Source of the DNA: an uncultured Oscillibacter sp. | GTDB lineage: Bacteria; Bacillota; Clostridia; Oscillospirales; Oscillospiraceae | Assembly: GCA_910577405.1 (NCBI GenBank) | Contig: CAJTMG010000001.1 | Location: 227,818 to 291,817 of the forward strand | Reading direction: 5' to 3' | DNA length: 64,000 bases | Part shown: positions 47,189 through 55,514 of the stretch, one piece after another | Position numbering within the stretch: position 1 is the stretch's first letter | How the letters are laid out: each line of letters begins with the position of its first letter | Position numbers and translations under genes: made by a program | The notes under the pieces: model-generated | Seen by the model: only the letters and a program-made list of their open reading frames with translations | What the model was told of the DNA's origin: nothing | Database searches by the model: none

Positions 47189-47908
47189 TTACTTGCTTCT
47201 TGCGGAAGCCTTCTGCGGGTTGCGCCCGGAAGCCTTCTGCGGGTTCTTGCTGATGTCGGCGCCAGACTGCTTGATCTTGTGGACCTTGACGGTAGACTTG
47301 ATGGTAACAAGACCGCCCTTAGGGCCAGGCACTGCGCCGCAGACCACCAGCATATTCAGCTCGGGGTCCACTTTGACAACGGACAGGTTCTGCACAGTCA
47401 CCTGATCGACGCCCATATGACCTGCGCCGTCGCGTCCCTTGGCGATATGGCCGGGGGTAGTGCCGGCGCCCAGGGAACCCTGATGACGGTGTACGGGGCC
47501 GCCGCCGTGGGTATTCCGCTTGACGGCCGCTCCGTGACGCTTGACAACGCCCTGGAAGCCGTGGCCCTTGCTGGTACCGGTAACGTCAACGAAATCTCCG
47601 GCGGCAAAGGTATCGGCCTTAACGATATCGCCCACGTTCAGCTCGGCGGCGTTTTCCAGGTTGAACTCCTTGAGGTGCTTTTTCGGCGCGACGCCAGCTT
47701 TGTTCAGGTGTCCCATCTCGGGCTTGGAGAGCTTCCGCTCCGCAATGTCCTCGAAGCCGAGCTGCACAGCCTCATAGCCGTCCTTTTCAGCCGTCTTCTT
47801 CTGGACCACCACGCAGGGACCGGCCTCGATGACCGTAACGGGGATCACGTGACCGTTCTCGTCAAAAATCTGGGACATACCCACTTTTTTGCCGATGATC
47901 GCTTTCAT
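47189..47908 (-). CDS. rplC: 50S ribosomal protein L3 with a short repeated tail
   Basis: The 239-residue protein has GTSKGHGFQGVVKRHG and THGGGPVHRHQGSLGAGTTPG (in parts). It is near 30 residues longer than usual: the end, HKIKQSGADISKNPQKASG then RNPQKASARSK, contains a NPQKAS repeat from an 18-base direct repeat (47204-47221 and 47228-47245). The core is complete. Confidence 0.96.
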   Translation of the reverse strand: MKAIIGKKVGMSQIFDENGHVIPVTVIEAGPCVVVQKKTAEKDGYEAVQLGFEDIAERKLSKPEMGHLNKAGVAPKKHLKEFNLENAAELNVGDIVKADTFAAGDFVDVTGTSKGHGFQGVVKRHGAAVKRNTHGGGPVHRHQGSLGAGTTPGHIAKGRDGAGHMGVDQVTVQNLSVVKVDPELNMLVVCGAVPGPKGGLVTIKSTVKVHKIKQSGADISKNPQKASGRNPQKASARSK

Positions 47909-48068
47909 GTAGGTTCCTCCTTAGTTCAGGTTATTGGTTGGGCGAGATAACCATTGGGCAGTCATTGCTCGGCCAACTTGACCCGCCTGCCTCAAGTAAT
48001 CACGCGGCAGGCTGCGGTACTAACAGTTTCAGCGCTGTAATCCTATATAATATAGAATCAGGCAGGAA
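47909..48068 (-). promoter_or_regulatory. 160-base structured gap between rpsJ and rplC
   Basis: No gene is present. On the transcribed strand there is a 7-bp stem (47985-47991 with 48006-48012, 14-base loop) and, nearer rplC, GGTTAT/ATAACC (47930-47935 with 47947-47952). Neither has a T run. The A+T-rich start (TATATTATATAGG on the minus strand) has -10-like words but no good -35. This could be an autoregulatory RNA site for L3/L4. Confidence 0.45.
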
Positions 48069-48380
48069 TTACAGCTTCATCTCGATATCGACGCCAGCGG
48101 GCAGCTCCAGGGCCACCAGCGCCTCCACGGTCTTGGGGGAGGATTTGGTGATATCAATGAGACGTTTATGGGTTCTTCTTTCGAACTGCTCCCGGCTGTC
48201 CTTATATTTATGCACAGCCCGAAGGATGGTAACGACTGCCTTCTTGGTAGGCAGCGGGATCGGGCCGGAGACTTCCGCGCCGGTGCGTCTGGCGGTCTCC
48301 ACGATTTTCTCCGCGCTCTGGTCAATCACCTGATGGTCATAAGCCTTCAGACGGATGCGGATTTTTTCTTTCTGAGCCAT
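48069..48380 (-). CDS. rpsJ: 30S ribosomal protein S10
   Basis: The 103-residue protein starts MAQKEKIRIRLKAYDHQVID and has the S10 signature ISGPIPLPTK-like SGPIPLPTKKAVVTILR. It also serves as NusE in antitermination complexes. It is the first gene of the S10-spc-alpha operon, with AGGAGG before its ATG and a leader of about 277 bases. Confidence 0.97.
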   Translation of the reverse strand: MAQKEKIRIRLKAYDHQVIDQSAEKIVETARRTGAEVSGPIPLPTKKAVVTILRAVHKYKDSREQFERRTHKRLIDITKSSPKTVEALVALELPAGVDIEMKL

Positions 48381-48657
48381 AGTGAGTTCCTCCTGAATTC
48401 GTACGTCGTTTTTTCCCAGTCTCGACGACCTACGGCGAGAGATTTTCTGTCCGCTGAACCGTGCGTATCATTCCTGCTCATGAAAAGAACCGGCGCAAAA
48501 TCAGAAATTCTGGCCGGTGGGTCATGGCACAGCGATATACGCAGCGTACAGACTCTCAGCCGCCCGATGATCGGACATACTCCCCGGAAGTTACCTCTTT
48601 CGAGCAATCTCCCGGTTCATCGCAATGCCGCGCAAGGATTTCTCCCCTTGTCACGGA
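48381..48657 (-). promoter_or_regulatory. Long structured leader of the S10 operon
   Basis: The leader has no gene. On the transcribed strand CGTAGGTCGT pairs with ACGACGTACG (48425-48434 with 48400-48409, one mismatch, 15-base loop), ending only a few bases before the AGGAGG of rpsJ. Further upstream ACCGGC pairs with GCCGGT (about 48489-48517). The hairpin beside the ribosome-binding site could control translation; a ribosomal protein ligand is an inference. Confidence 0.5.
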
Positions 48658-48664
48658 CTTACTT

Positions 48665-48693
48665 ATCATAATCGATTCTTCCTCTTTTGTCAA
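48665..48693 (-). promoter_or_regulatory. Promoter of the S10-spc-alpha operon
   Basis: On the minus strand TTGACA (48688-48693), 17 bases and TATGAT (48665-48670), preceded by an A/T-rich stretch (48697-48733) that could act as an UP element. This is the expected strong ribosomal promoter. Confidence 0.88.
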
Positions 48694-48733
48694 GAAGAAT
48701 TTCTCTGTTTTTTATAAATTTTTCAAAATATTT

Positions 48734-49062
48734 TCTACAGCCGCCTTTTCAGCCGGGACGGGGGAACATTCCCGCAGAAACAGTCCTATGGTTGAGGCTG
48801 TCCGGACCGCGCTGGAGCTGATTCCAAGACCTTCAGGGGGGCTGCTCACACCAGGGGATTGCCAAATGCGTCCAGTTTCGGTTCCCTCATCCTCCCAAAG
48901 GATATAGCGGCGGCCAAACGCTGACAGCAATCGAATCAGGCACTATCTGTTTTATGATCTCCTCAGCTTTGCCGCAATAAACAGTATCAGCGCTGTTCTG
49001 AATCAATTCAAAGTAAAAAGGAACGTTCCGCAAGAAAAAACCAACACGCAAAACAATCGCAC
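48734..49062. other. Intergenic stretch between ntpD and the S10 promoter
   Basis: I see no gene. A 72-codon minus-strand frame (48712-48930) has no ribosome-binding site, no recognisable sequence and overlaps the UP-like region, so it was not called. Confidence 0.4.
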
Positions 49063-49106
49063 AAAAATGGTACTGTCCGGAAGCAAACCCAGACAGTACC
49101 ATTTTT
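49063..49106. terminator. Terminator after the V-ATPase operon
   Basis: AAAAATGGTACTGTC (49063-49077) pairs perfectly with its complement (49092-49106) over a 14-base loop. A and T runs on both sides make it work on either strand; on the minus strand it ends the ntp operon. Confidence 0.92.
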
Positions 49107-49129
49107 TACTTCCAAGCGCTGCGGGGCGG

Positions 49130-49843
49130 TCAGACCTCGCTGGGCGTTTTCTCCCCGGAACTGAACGCCTTAACCGCTTTTGCAGTCTCAGCCCGCTTCT
49201 CTTCCAGGGATTCCTTCAAAATCATATCCTTGACTTTCATCAAACGGATCGTGGTGGCGCGGTCGTTCTCATCCAGCTTCATATTGATATACCGGATGGC
49301 CTCCTGGGTATTAGGGATCATGACATACTCCAGGGCGTTGACGCGGCGGCGGGTCTTCTCGATTTCCTCTGCCATCAGCTGGGCGGACTTTTCGATCTCG
49401 GCCAGCTTGAGCATTTTCCGGAAGACCTTCCCCAGGGCGTCCACGGCGGTATCCAGCTCGCCGGAGGTCGCCGCGAAGCCGTAGGGGTAGATATCGGATT
49501 CCGACCGGGTTTGGGTCTGGAAATCGTAGACGGGCACGTTGACGGACATGATATTCTGGAAGGTCATGGTCAGCTCCACGCTCTGCTTGGGATAGACCAA
49601 AGCCTGCTCCAGCGCCTCGGAGGACATCAGGGCGGAGGCCACGGTAAAGGCGCCATGGACCGTCATCAGCTCCTCCTCCACCTCTGCCCGGAGCGCCCGC
49701 ACTTCCCGGACGGTATCCAGAAACTGTTTCATCAGCTCATCCCGTTTGTCTTTCAGCAGCTTATGGCCTCTCTGGGCGGTACGCAGCTTTCCTTTCAGGC
49801 GGGTGAGTTCCATTCGGGTGGGGCTGACCGTGATATTCGGCAT
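49130..49843 (-). CDS. ntpD: V-type ATPase subunit D
   Basis: The 237-residue protein forms the central rotor shaft. It starts NITVSPTRMELTRLKGKLRTA and has two long helices at the ends (LAEIEKSAQLMAEEIEKTRRRVNALE region, in parts). The tail KAFSSGEKTPSEV is a little longer than in E. hirae. Last gene of the operon. Confidence 0.94.
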   Translation of the reverse strand: MPNITVSPTRMELTRLKGKLRTAQRGHKLLKDKRDELMKQFLDTVREVRALRAEVEEELMTVHGAFTVASALMSSEALEQALVYPKQSVELTMTFQNIMSVNVPVYDFQTQTRSESDIYPYGFAATSGELDTAVDALGKVFRKMLKLAEIEKSAQLMAEEIEKTRRRVNALEYVMIPNTQEAIRYINMKLDENDRATTIRLMKVKDMILKESLEEKRAETAKAVKAFSSGEKTPSEV

Positions 49844-49857
49844 GGTTCACCCCTCCT

Positions 49858-51237
49858 TCAGTCTTTCTTCGGCCAATACTTCTCGATCAGCTCGGGTTTG
49901 ATCCGCTTCAGCTCGGCCTTGGGGAGGATGCTCAGAAGCTCCCAGCCCAGATTCAGCGTTTCCTCGATGGACCGGTTCTCTTCGTAGCCCTGATTGACGT
50001 AGCGCCGTTCAAACTCGTCGGCAAACTTGGCGTACAGCAAATCGGTAGGCGTCAGAGCGGCCTCGCCCAGGATGGACATCAGCTCCTTGTTGTCCTTACC
50101 GGTAGAATACGCGGCAAAGATCTGGTTCATGGTAGCCGCGTGGTCCTCACGGGTCTTGCCCTCGCCAACGCCCTTATCCTTCAGACGGGACAGGCTGGGC
50201 AGCACGTCCACCGGCGGATGAATCCCCTGACGGTACAGGGCCCGGGACAGGATGATCTGACCCTCAGTGATATAACCGGTCAGGTCAGGAATCGGGTGAG
50301 TCTTATCGTCTTCGGGCATGGTCAGGATGGGGATCAGGGTAATGGAGCCCTTCTTGCCCAACTGACGGCCGGCGCGTTCGTAAAGGGTTGCCAGGTCGGT
50401 ATAGAGGTATCCGGGGAAGCCGCGCCGGCCGGGGACTTCCTTCTTGGCGGCGGAGACCTCGCGGAGGGCCTCGGCGTAGTTGGTGATATCCGTCAGAATA
50501 ACCAGCACGTGCATATCCTTCTCGAAGGCCAGATATTCCGCGGCGGTCAAAGCCATACGGGGGGTAGAAATACGTTCAACGGCGGGGTCGTTGGCCAGGT
50601 TGGAGAACAGCACGGTACGGTCGATGGCGCCGGTACGCTTGAACTCCTGGACAAAGAACTCGGATTCCTCGAAGGTAATACCGATGGCCGCGAAAACCAC
50701 GGCGAAGTTGGCGCTCTCATCCCCCAGCACCTTTGCCTGCCGTGCAATCTGTGCCGCAAGGTTGGCGTGGGGCAGGCCGGAACCGGAGAAAATGGGAAGC
50801 TTCTGGCCGCGGACCAGGGTATTCAGACCATCGATGGTAGAAACGCCGGTCTGGATAAACTCGTTGGGATAGTCCCGGGCAGCGGGGTTCATAGGCAGGC
50901 CGTTGATATCCCGGTATTCCTCCGCCAGAATGTCGGGACCGCCGTCGATGGGCTGGCCCATGCCGTTGAAGACGCGGCCCAGCATATCGCCGGAGACGCC
51001 AAGCTGAAGGGGATGGCCCAGGAAGCGGACCTTCGCGTCAGCCAGGTTGATGCCCGCAGCGGCTTCAAAGAGCTGGACGACCGCGGTATCGCCGTTGACC
51101 TCCAGCACCTTGCCCCGGCGGATGGAACCGTCATGCAGTTCCACCTCCACCAGTTCATCATAGGTGACGTTCTCCACCATGCGGACCATCATCAGCGGGC
51201 TGACGATTTCCTCTACGGTTTTGTATTCACGAATCAT
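49858..51237 (-). CDS. ntpB: V-type ATPase subunit B
   Basis: The 459-residue non-catalytic V1 subunit has the conserved PIFSGSGLPHANLAAQIARQA in place of a Walker A motif and the arginine-bearing segment SLSRLKDKGVGEGKTR. Its ATG overlaps the ntpA stop (TGATG). Normal length. Confidence 0.97.
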   Translation of the reverse strand: MIREYKTVEEIVSPLMMVRMVENVTYDELVEVELHDGSIRRGKVLEVNGDTAVVQLFEAAAGINLADAKVRFLGHPLQLGVSGDMLGRVFNGMGQPIDGGPDILAEEYRDINGLPMNPAARDYPNEFIQTGVSTIDGLNTLVRGQKLPIFSGSGLPHANLAAQIARQAKVLGDESANFAVVFAAIGITFEESEFFVQEFKRTGAIDRTVLFSNLANDPAVERISTPRMALTAAEYLAFEKDMHVLVILTDITNYAEALREVSAAKKEVPGRRGFPGYLYTDLATLYERAGRQLGKKGSITLIPILTMPEDDKTHPIPDLTGYITEGQIILSRALYRQGIHPPVDVLPSLSRLKDKGVGEGKTREDHAATMNQIFAAYSTGKDNKELMSILGEAALTPTDLLYAKFADEFERRYVNQGYEENRSIEETLNLGWELLSILPKAELKRIKPELIEKYWPKKD

Positions 51238-53006
51238 CAGTTGTCACCTCCCTGGGCGGCAATCTCAGCAATCTGCCGCTCCATCTCGGTTTCGATCTGT
51301 TCATAGACCTTGACGTAATCTTCCACCGGCACGCTCTTGGCACGGCCGATCTGTTCACGGGCGGGGATATCGAAGAGCTTCACCGCGTCCGCGCCCTTGG
51401 CAATGGCGTCCCGGCAGAGGTCCTCGTAATGAAGCACCATACCCAGCAGCTTGCCCTGACGGTCGTAGCTGGAATAGCCGTCGATATCGGTAAAGGCGTT
51501 CTGCTGGAGGAAGTCCTCGCGAATCATACGCGCGACCTCCAGGGTAAGCTGGTCGGAGGGAGACAGGGAGTCCTTACCGACGAGCTGAACGATTTCATTC
51601 AGGCTGGCCTCGTTCTGGAGGATACTCATCGCCCGGCCCCGGTCCTTCATGAACATCTCGCCGAAGTTCTCATCAAACCAAGGCTTGAGGGTATCCAGAT
51701 ACAGGGAGTAGGAATTCAGCCAGTTGATGGCCGGGAAATGCCGCTTATAAGCCAGGGACGCGTCCAGGGCCCAGAACACCTTAACGATCCGCATGGTAGC
51801 CTGAGAGACAGGTTCAGACAGGTCGCCGCCCGGAGGGGACACCGCGCCCACAGCCGTCAGGGAACCCCGGCGTTCGTCGGAGCCGATGCACTCCACGGAA
51901 CCGGCGCGCTCATAGAACTGGGCCAGGCGGGAGGACAGGTAAGCGGGGTAACCTTCTTCGCCGGGCATTTCCTCCAGACGGCCGGACATCTCGCGGAGCG
52001 CCTCGGCCCAGCGGGAGGTGGAGTCTGCGATAACGGCCACGTCGTAGCCCATATCACGGAAATACTCCGCAATGGTGATGCCGGTATACACGGAAGCCTC
52101 ACGCGCCGCCACGGGCATATCTGAGGTATTGGCAATCAGAACGGTCCGCTTCATCAGGGACTCGCCGGTCCTGGGGTCTTTCAGCTCAGGGAACTCCCGC
52201 AGAACGTCGGTCATTTCGTTTCCGCGCTCGCCGCAGCCGATATAAACCACGATATCCACGTCGGACCACTTCGCCAGCTGATGCTGCACCACGGTCTTAC
52301 CGGAACCGAAGGGGCCAGGTACAGCCGCCGTGCCGCCCTTTGCAATGGGGAACATGGTGTCGATAATCCGCTGACCGGAGCAAAGGGGCTTCTCAGGCGG
52401 ATATTTTTTCTCATAGGGGCGGCCCACGCGGACAGGCCATTTTTGGGTCATAGTCAGGGGCACGTCTTTCCCGTCCTCGGTAGTCAGGACAGCGACGGTC
52501 TCCGTCACGTTATACTTCCCGCTCTTGATGCTCTTGACAGTGCCTTTCATCTTAGGAGGCACCATAATCTTATGCAGCACCACAGGGGTTTCGGGGACGG
52601 TGCCGATGACATCGCCGCCCTGGACCTTCGCGCCGGCCTTGACGGTGGCGGTGAAGTCCCATTTCTTCTCGTGGTCCAGCGCGGAGACTTCCACGCCGCG
52701 GGTGATATTCGCGCCCACCTTCTCCACGATTTTCTCCAGAGGACGCTGGATGCCGTCATAAATGCCCTCGATCATGCCGGGGCCAAGCTCCACGCTCATG
52801 GGCGCGCCGGTGGTTTCCACAACCGCGCCGGGGCCCAGGCCGGAGGTTTCTTCATAGACCTGAATGGAGGCAGCGTCGCCCTTCATGGTCAGGATTTCAC
52901 CGATCAGTCGCTGAGGGCCAACGCGGACCACGTCAGACATATTGGCGTCCGACAAGCCCGTTGCCACAACCAGCGGCCCGGAAACTTTAACAACTTTGCC
53001 GCTCAA
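51237..53006 (-). CDS. ntpA: V-type ATPase catalytic subunit A
   Basis: The 589-residue protein hydrolyses ATP. It has the Walker A GPFGSGKT (231-238), the GERGNEMTDVL segment, the A-subunit bulge domain (about 110-190) and SRWAEALREMSGRLEEMP. Length is normal for bacterial/archaeal A subunits; no intein is present. Confidence 0.97.
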   Translation of the reverse strand: MSGKVVKVSGPLVVATGLSDANMSDVVRVGPQRLIGEILTMKGDAASIQVYEETSGLGPGAVVETTGAPMSVELGPGMIEGIYDGIQRPLEKIVEKVGANITRGVEVSALDHEKKWDFTATVKAGAKVQGGDVIGTVPETPVVLHKIMVPPKMKGTVKSIKSGKYNVTETVAVLTTEDGKDVPLTMTQKWPVRVGRPYEKKYPPEKPLCSGQRIIDTMFPIAKGGTAAVPGPFGSGKTVVQHQLAKWSDVDIVVYIGCGERGNEMTDVLREFPELKDPRTGESLMKRTVLIANTSDMPVAAREASVYTGITIAEYFRDMGYDVAVIADSTSRWAEALREMSGRLEEMPGEEGYPAYLSSRLAQFYERAGSVECIGSDERRGSLTAVGAVSPPGGDLSEPVSQATMRIVKVFWALDASLAYKRHFPAINWLNSYSLYLDTLKPWFDENFGEMFMKDRGRAMSILQNEASLNEIVQLVGKDSLSPSDQLTLEVARMIREDFLQQNAFTDIDGYSSYDRQGKLLGMVLHYEDLCRDAIAKGADAVKLFDIPAREQIGRAKSVPVEDYVKVYEQIETEMERQIAEIAAQGGDN

Positions 53007-53049
53007 TAAAACCTCTTCCTTTCGGATGAATTCGCTGGAAGAATCTCAA

Positions 53050-53367
53050 TCAGAGAATATCCGCGCCCACCGCACGTTCGATGGCGCGCTGAATGTTGTC
53101 TCTGCCGATGCCCAGGGAGCCTTCCCGACCTGGAATCAGGATAATGGCAGGCCGCAGCTCGTCCTTATAACGGGACAGCACATCCTCCATCTCCTTTGCC
53201 AGCTGTTCAGTCAGGTAAATCACAGCGCAGTCAGCCTTCGCCAGCTCCCGCACCTTCTCCCGGGCCTCTGCCGCGTCCGCCACGGGGTAGGTATCCAGGC
53301 CCAGCGCCCGGAATCCCATCACGGACTCCCAATCGCCTACAGCGGCGATCCGATATGTCACTGCCAT
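53050..53367 (-). CDS. ntpF: V-type ATPase subunit F
   Basis: The 105-residue protein starts TYRIAAVGDWESVMGFRALG and has the Rossmann-like fold with AVIYLTEQLAKEM. It binds subunit D in the rotor. It lies between C and A as in other bacterial ntp operons. Confidence 0.94.
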   Translation of the reverse strand: MAVTYRIAAVGDWESVMGFRALGLDTYPVADAAEAREKVRELAKADCAVIYLTEQLAKEMEDVLSRYKDELRPAIILIPGREGSLGIGRDNIQRAIERAVGADIL

Positions 53368-53379
53368 ACGCTCACCGCC

Positions 53380-54384
53380 TTACACATATCCCGCCCGCAG
53401 GCGAGAACGAATCACGTCAGCCGGAAGCCCCGCGCCGCGGCCCATCAGGAGAATCCGGATATTGGTGTACTCGGTCTCCCGCGCCGCCAGATAACCCAGC
53501 AGAGGCGCCTCGCCGAAGGGCACGAACTGCGCCCCGGCCAGATAATCCCCCACTGCGTCGTCACAGCGTTTTTCGAACTCCGTCAAGCTTCCGCCCCGGA
53601 GGGCCTCCGCGCCGGCCTCGGCAGCAGACTGGAACCGGGTCGGGGCGTAGAGCTCGGTCAGACCCGTGCCTCCCGCCGCGCCTACGGAAATCATCGCGCT
53701 GGTTTCCACGTCGCCGCCCTCCATCAGAACAGCTTTCAGGAACTCCACGCTCTTCCCCATCCGGATAGTCCGAACGAGGCTCCGCAGGTTGGACGCGTCG
53801 ATCTGCGCCTGCACATAACCGGCCAGAAACGCGCTTCCGGTATCCTCCGCCGCCTGGATCATCTCCTGATAGCACCACCGGTCCAGCACGATATCACTCA
53901 GCTGGGGGTCCCGGGCAGCGTCCAGGGTATCCTTTGCCTCCGCGGCGGCATTGGCAAGGTTTTCGGGCAGCTCATCCAGCTTTCCGCCAAGAATGGCGTC
54001 CTTCAGAACCGCTGCGGGCACCCGTCCCATATCCATCAGCATCCGGTCCGGGCTGACATTCATGGCCTGAGCTTTCAGGATGGACTTCACATTATGATAA
54101 TCGTATTTCAGCTTGAAAATATCGATATACCTGGGGTCTGGAGCGCCGCCGGTCAGGTCCGCGAGAGTTGCTTCCCGCGCGGCGGAGAGTGCGGCGTCCA
54201 TAGCCTCCGGGTCCCTGGCGTCCAGCTCCGGGTAGCCGCATTCCTGGAGGATTTTCACAGCCTCTTCACTGTTCTTCGCGTCCAGGATCTGTTCCATCCG
54301 CTCCCGGCTGAGAAGGCCCGTTTCCATGGCCTTGATCCGGGCAGAGATGGCCAGGTAATCGGTGTCTTTGATTTTATTAGCCAA
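53380..54384 (-). CDS. ntpC: V-type ATPase subunit C (d-type)
   Basis: The 334-residue helical protein (YLAISARIKAMETGLLSRERM) forms the socket joining the rotor shaft to the K ring. Helical repeats and the end EYTNIRILLMGRGAGLPADVIRSRLRAGYV (in parts) match the family. AGGAAGTG lies before the start. Confidence 0.94.
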   Translation of the reverse strand: MANKIKDTDYLAISARIKAMETGLLSRERMEQILDAKNSEEAVKILQECGYPELDARDPEAMDAALSAAREATLADLTGGAPDPRYIDIFKLKYDYHNVKSILKAQAMNVSPDRMLMDMGRVPAAVLKDAILGGKLDELPENLANAAAEAKDTLDAARDPQLSDIVLDRWCYQEMIQAAEDTGSAFLAGYVQAQIDASNLRSLVRTIRMGKSVEFLKAVLMEGGDVETSAMISVGAAGGTGLTELYAPTRFQSAAEAGAEALRGGSLTEFEKRCDDAVGDYLAGAQFVPFGEAPLLGYLAARETEYTNIRILLMGRGAGLPADVIRSRLRAGYV

Positions 54385-54399
54385 GGCACTTCCTCCTTG

Positions 54400-54984
54400 T
54401 CAACCGAACAGCTTCTTCGCCACGGCCCCGGCGGTCTCGGCCTTCTGGAGCCGCACCAGGGTATCGAACGCGCAGTTGACCTCCACGTTTTCCGCCCTCA
54501 GGATGAACCCCCCGGGAATCTTGCGGGTTTCCTTGGAGACCTTCAGCTTCCTGCCCGCCTTGTTTGCCTGTTCCACGGCAGCCTTGCCCGCGCCCTTCTG
54601 GTCCTTGGCGGAGAAGATGACCTCCCCGCCGCCGCTGGACGCCTGCATCAAAAGCTCCGCCAGAACCGCGGTATACTGCTCCTCCGGCATAGCGCACAGC
54701 TTCTTCAGCGCCAGCGCGTAAGCCTTCTCGACCATCTCCTGCTTTGCGGCAAGGGCGGTCTTCCGGGCCTCCATCTGGGCCACGTTCACAAGACGTTCCT
54801 CCCGTTCCGCGGCGGCCTTCTCGTTCCTGGCCTGGAGCGCGGCGGCTTCGGCGTCTGCCTGGGCCTTGTATTTCCCGGCGATCTCCGCGGCCTGGGCCTT
54901 GGCGTCCGCAAGCACGCGGTCGATTTCGGCCTGAGCGTCGGCGTTGATGCGCTGGGTGATTTTTTCAATTCCGTTCATCTTCAA
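54400..54984 (-). CDS. ntpE: V-type ATPase subunit E
   Basis: The 194-residue peripheral-stalk subunit has a long alanine-rich N-terminal coiled coil (KITQRINADAQAEIDRVLADAKA) and a globular C-terminal domain ending KKLFG. It pairs with subunit G/H. Normal length. Confidence 0.92.
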   Translation of the reverse strand: MKMNGIEKITQRINADAQAEIDRVLADAKAQAAEIAGKYKAQADAEAAALQARNEKAAAEREERLVNVAQMEARKTALAAKQEMVEKAYALALKKLCAMPEEQYTAVLAELLMQASSGGGEVIFSAKDQKGAGKAAVEQANKAGRKLKVSKETRKIPGGFILRAENVEVNCAFDTLVRLQKAETAGAVAKKLFG

Positions 54985-55006
54985 TCCCCTTTTCTATGGG
55001 ATTCAA

Positions 55007-55498
55007 TCAAAATTGCAGGAGCATCAGCATGGACGCCAGCAGGGACAAAATGGCGTAGAACTCCACGATACCGCACAGCAGCAGGCCCTTGGACCAATCG
55101 TCGGGCTTCTTGGCCAGAATATTGATAGAACCGGCGGCCACGCGGCCCTGAGCGATTGCGGAAAGCAGTCCGCCGAGGGCCATGGGCAGGCAGGCGGCAA
55201 AGTAAGCCATACCGGTAGCGGTGTCCATATTGACAAGGCTGGAGAATTCACCGCCCATCAGACCCATCCGGGCAATGGCGAAGAAGAACACCACCATGCC
55301 ATACAGGCCCTGGGTACCGGGGAGCAGCTGAAGGACCATGACCTTACCGGACTTGCTGGGGTCCTGGCACAGAAGGCCGGTACCGGCTTCACCAGCGATA
55401 CCGGTGCCCTTCGCGGAACCGACGCAGCTCAGACCTACCGCCAGACCCGCGCCCAGAAGCGCCAGGGCCAGACCACCAAAGGACTCTACGAAACTCAT
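55007..55498 (-). CDS. ntpK: V-type ATPase subunit K (rotor ring), Na+-type ligands
   Basis: The 163-residue protein has four membrane helices in two hairpins. Ion-binding residues known from E. hirae NtpK are all present: Leu59, Thr62 and Gln63 in LLPGTQGLYG, Gln117 in AIAQGRVAAG and Glu146 in GIVEFYAI. This set binds Na+ there, so Na+ transport is likely here. The start MSFVESFGG at 55498 gives AAGGAGG a spacing of about 8; ATG codons upstream lie too near or too far. Confidence 0.95.
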   Translation of the reverse strand: MSFVESFGGLALALLGAGLAVGLSCVGSAKGTGIAGEAGTGLLCQDPSKSGKVMVLQLLPGTQGLYGMVVFFFAIARMGLMGGEFSSLVNMDTATGMAYFAACLPMALGGLLSAIAQGRVAAGSINILAKKPDDWSKGLLLCGIVEFYAILSLLASMLMLLQF

Positions 55499-55514
55499 AA
55501 CCATTTCCTCCTTG

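Noticed and set aside
48712..48930. 72-codon minus-strand frame upstream of the S10 promoter
   Set aside because: No ribosome-binding site, no recognisable sequence, and it overlaps the A/T-rich promoter region.
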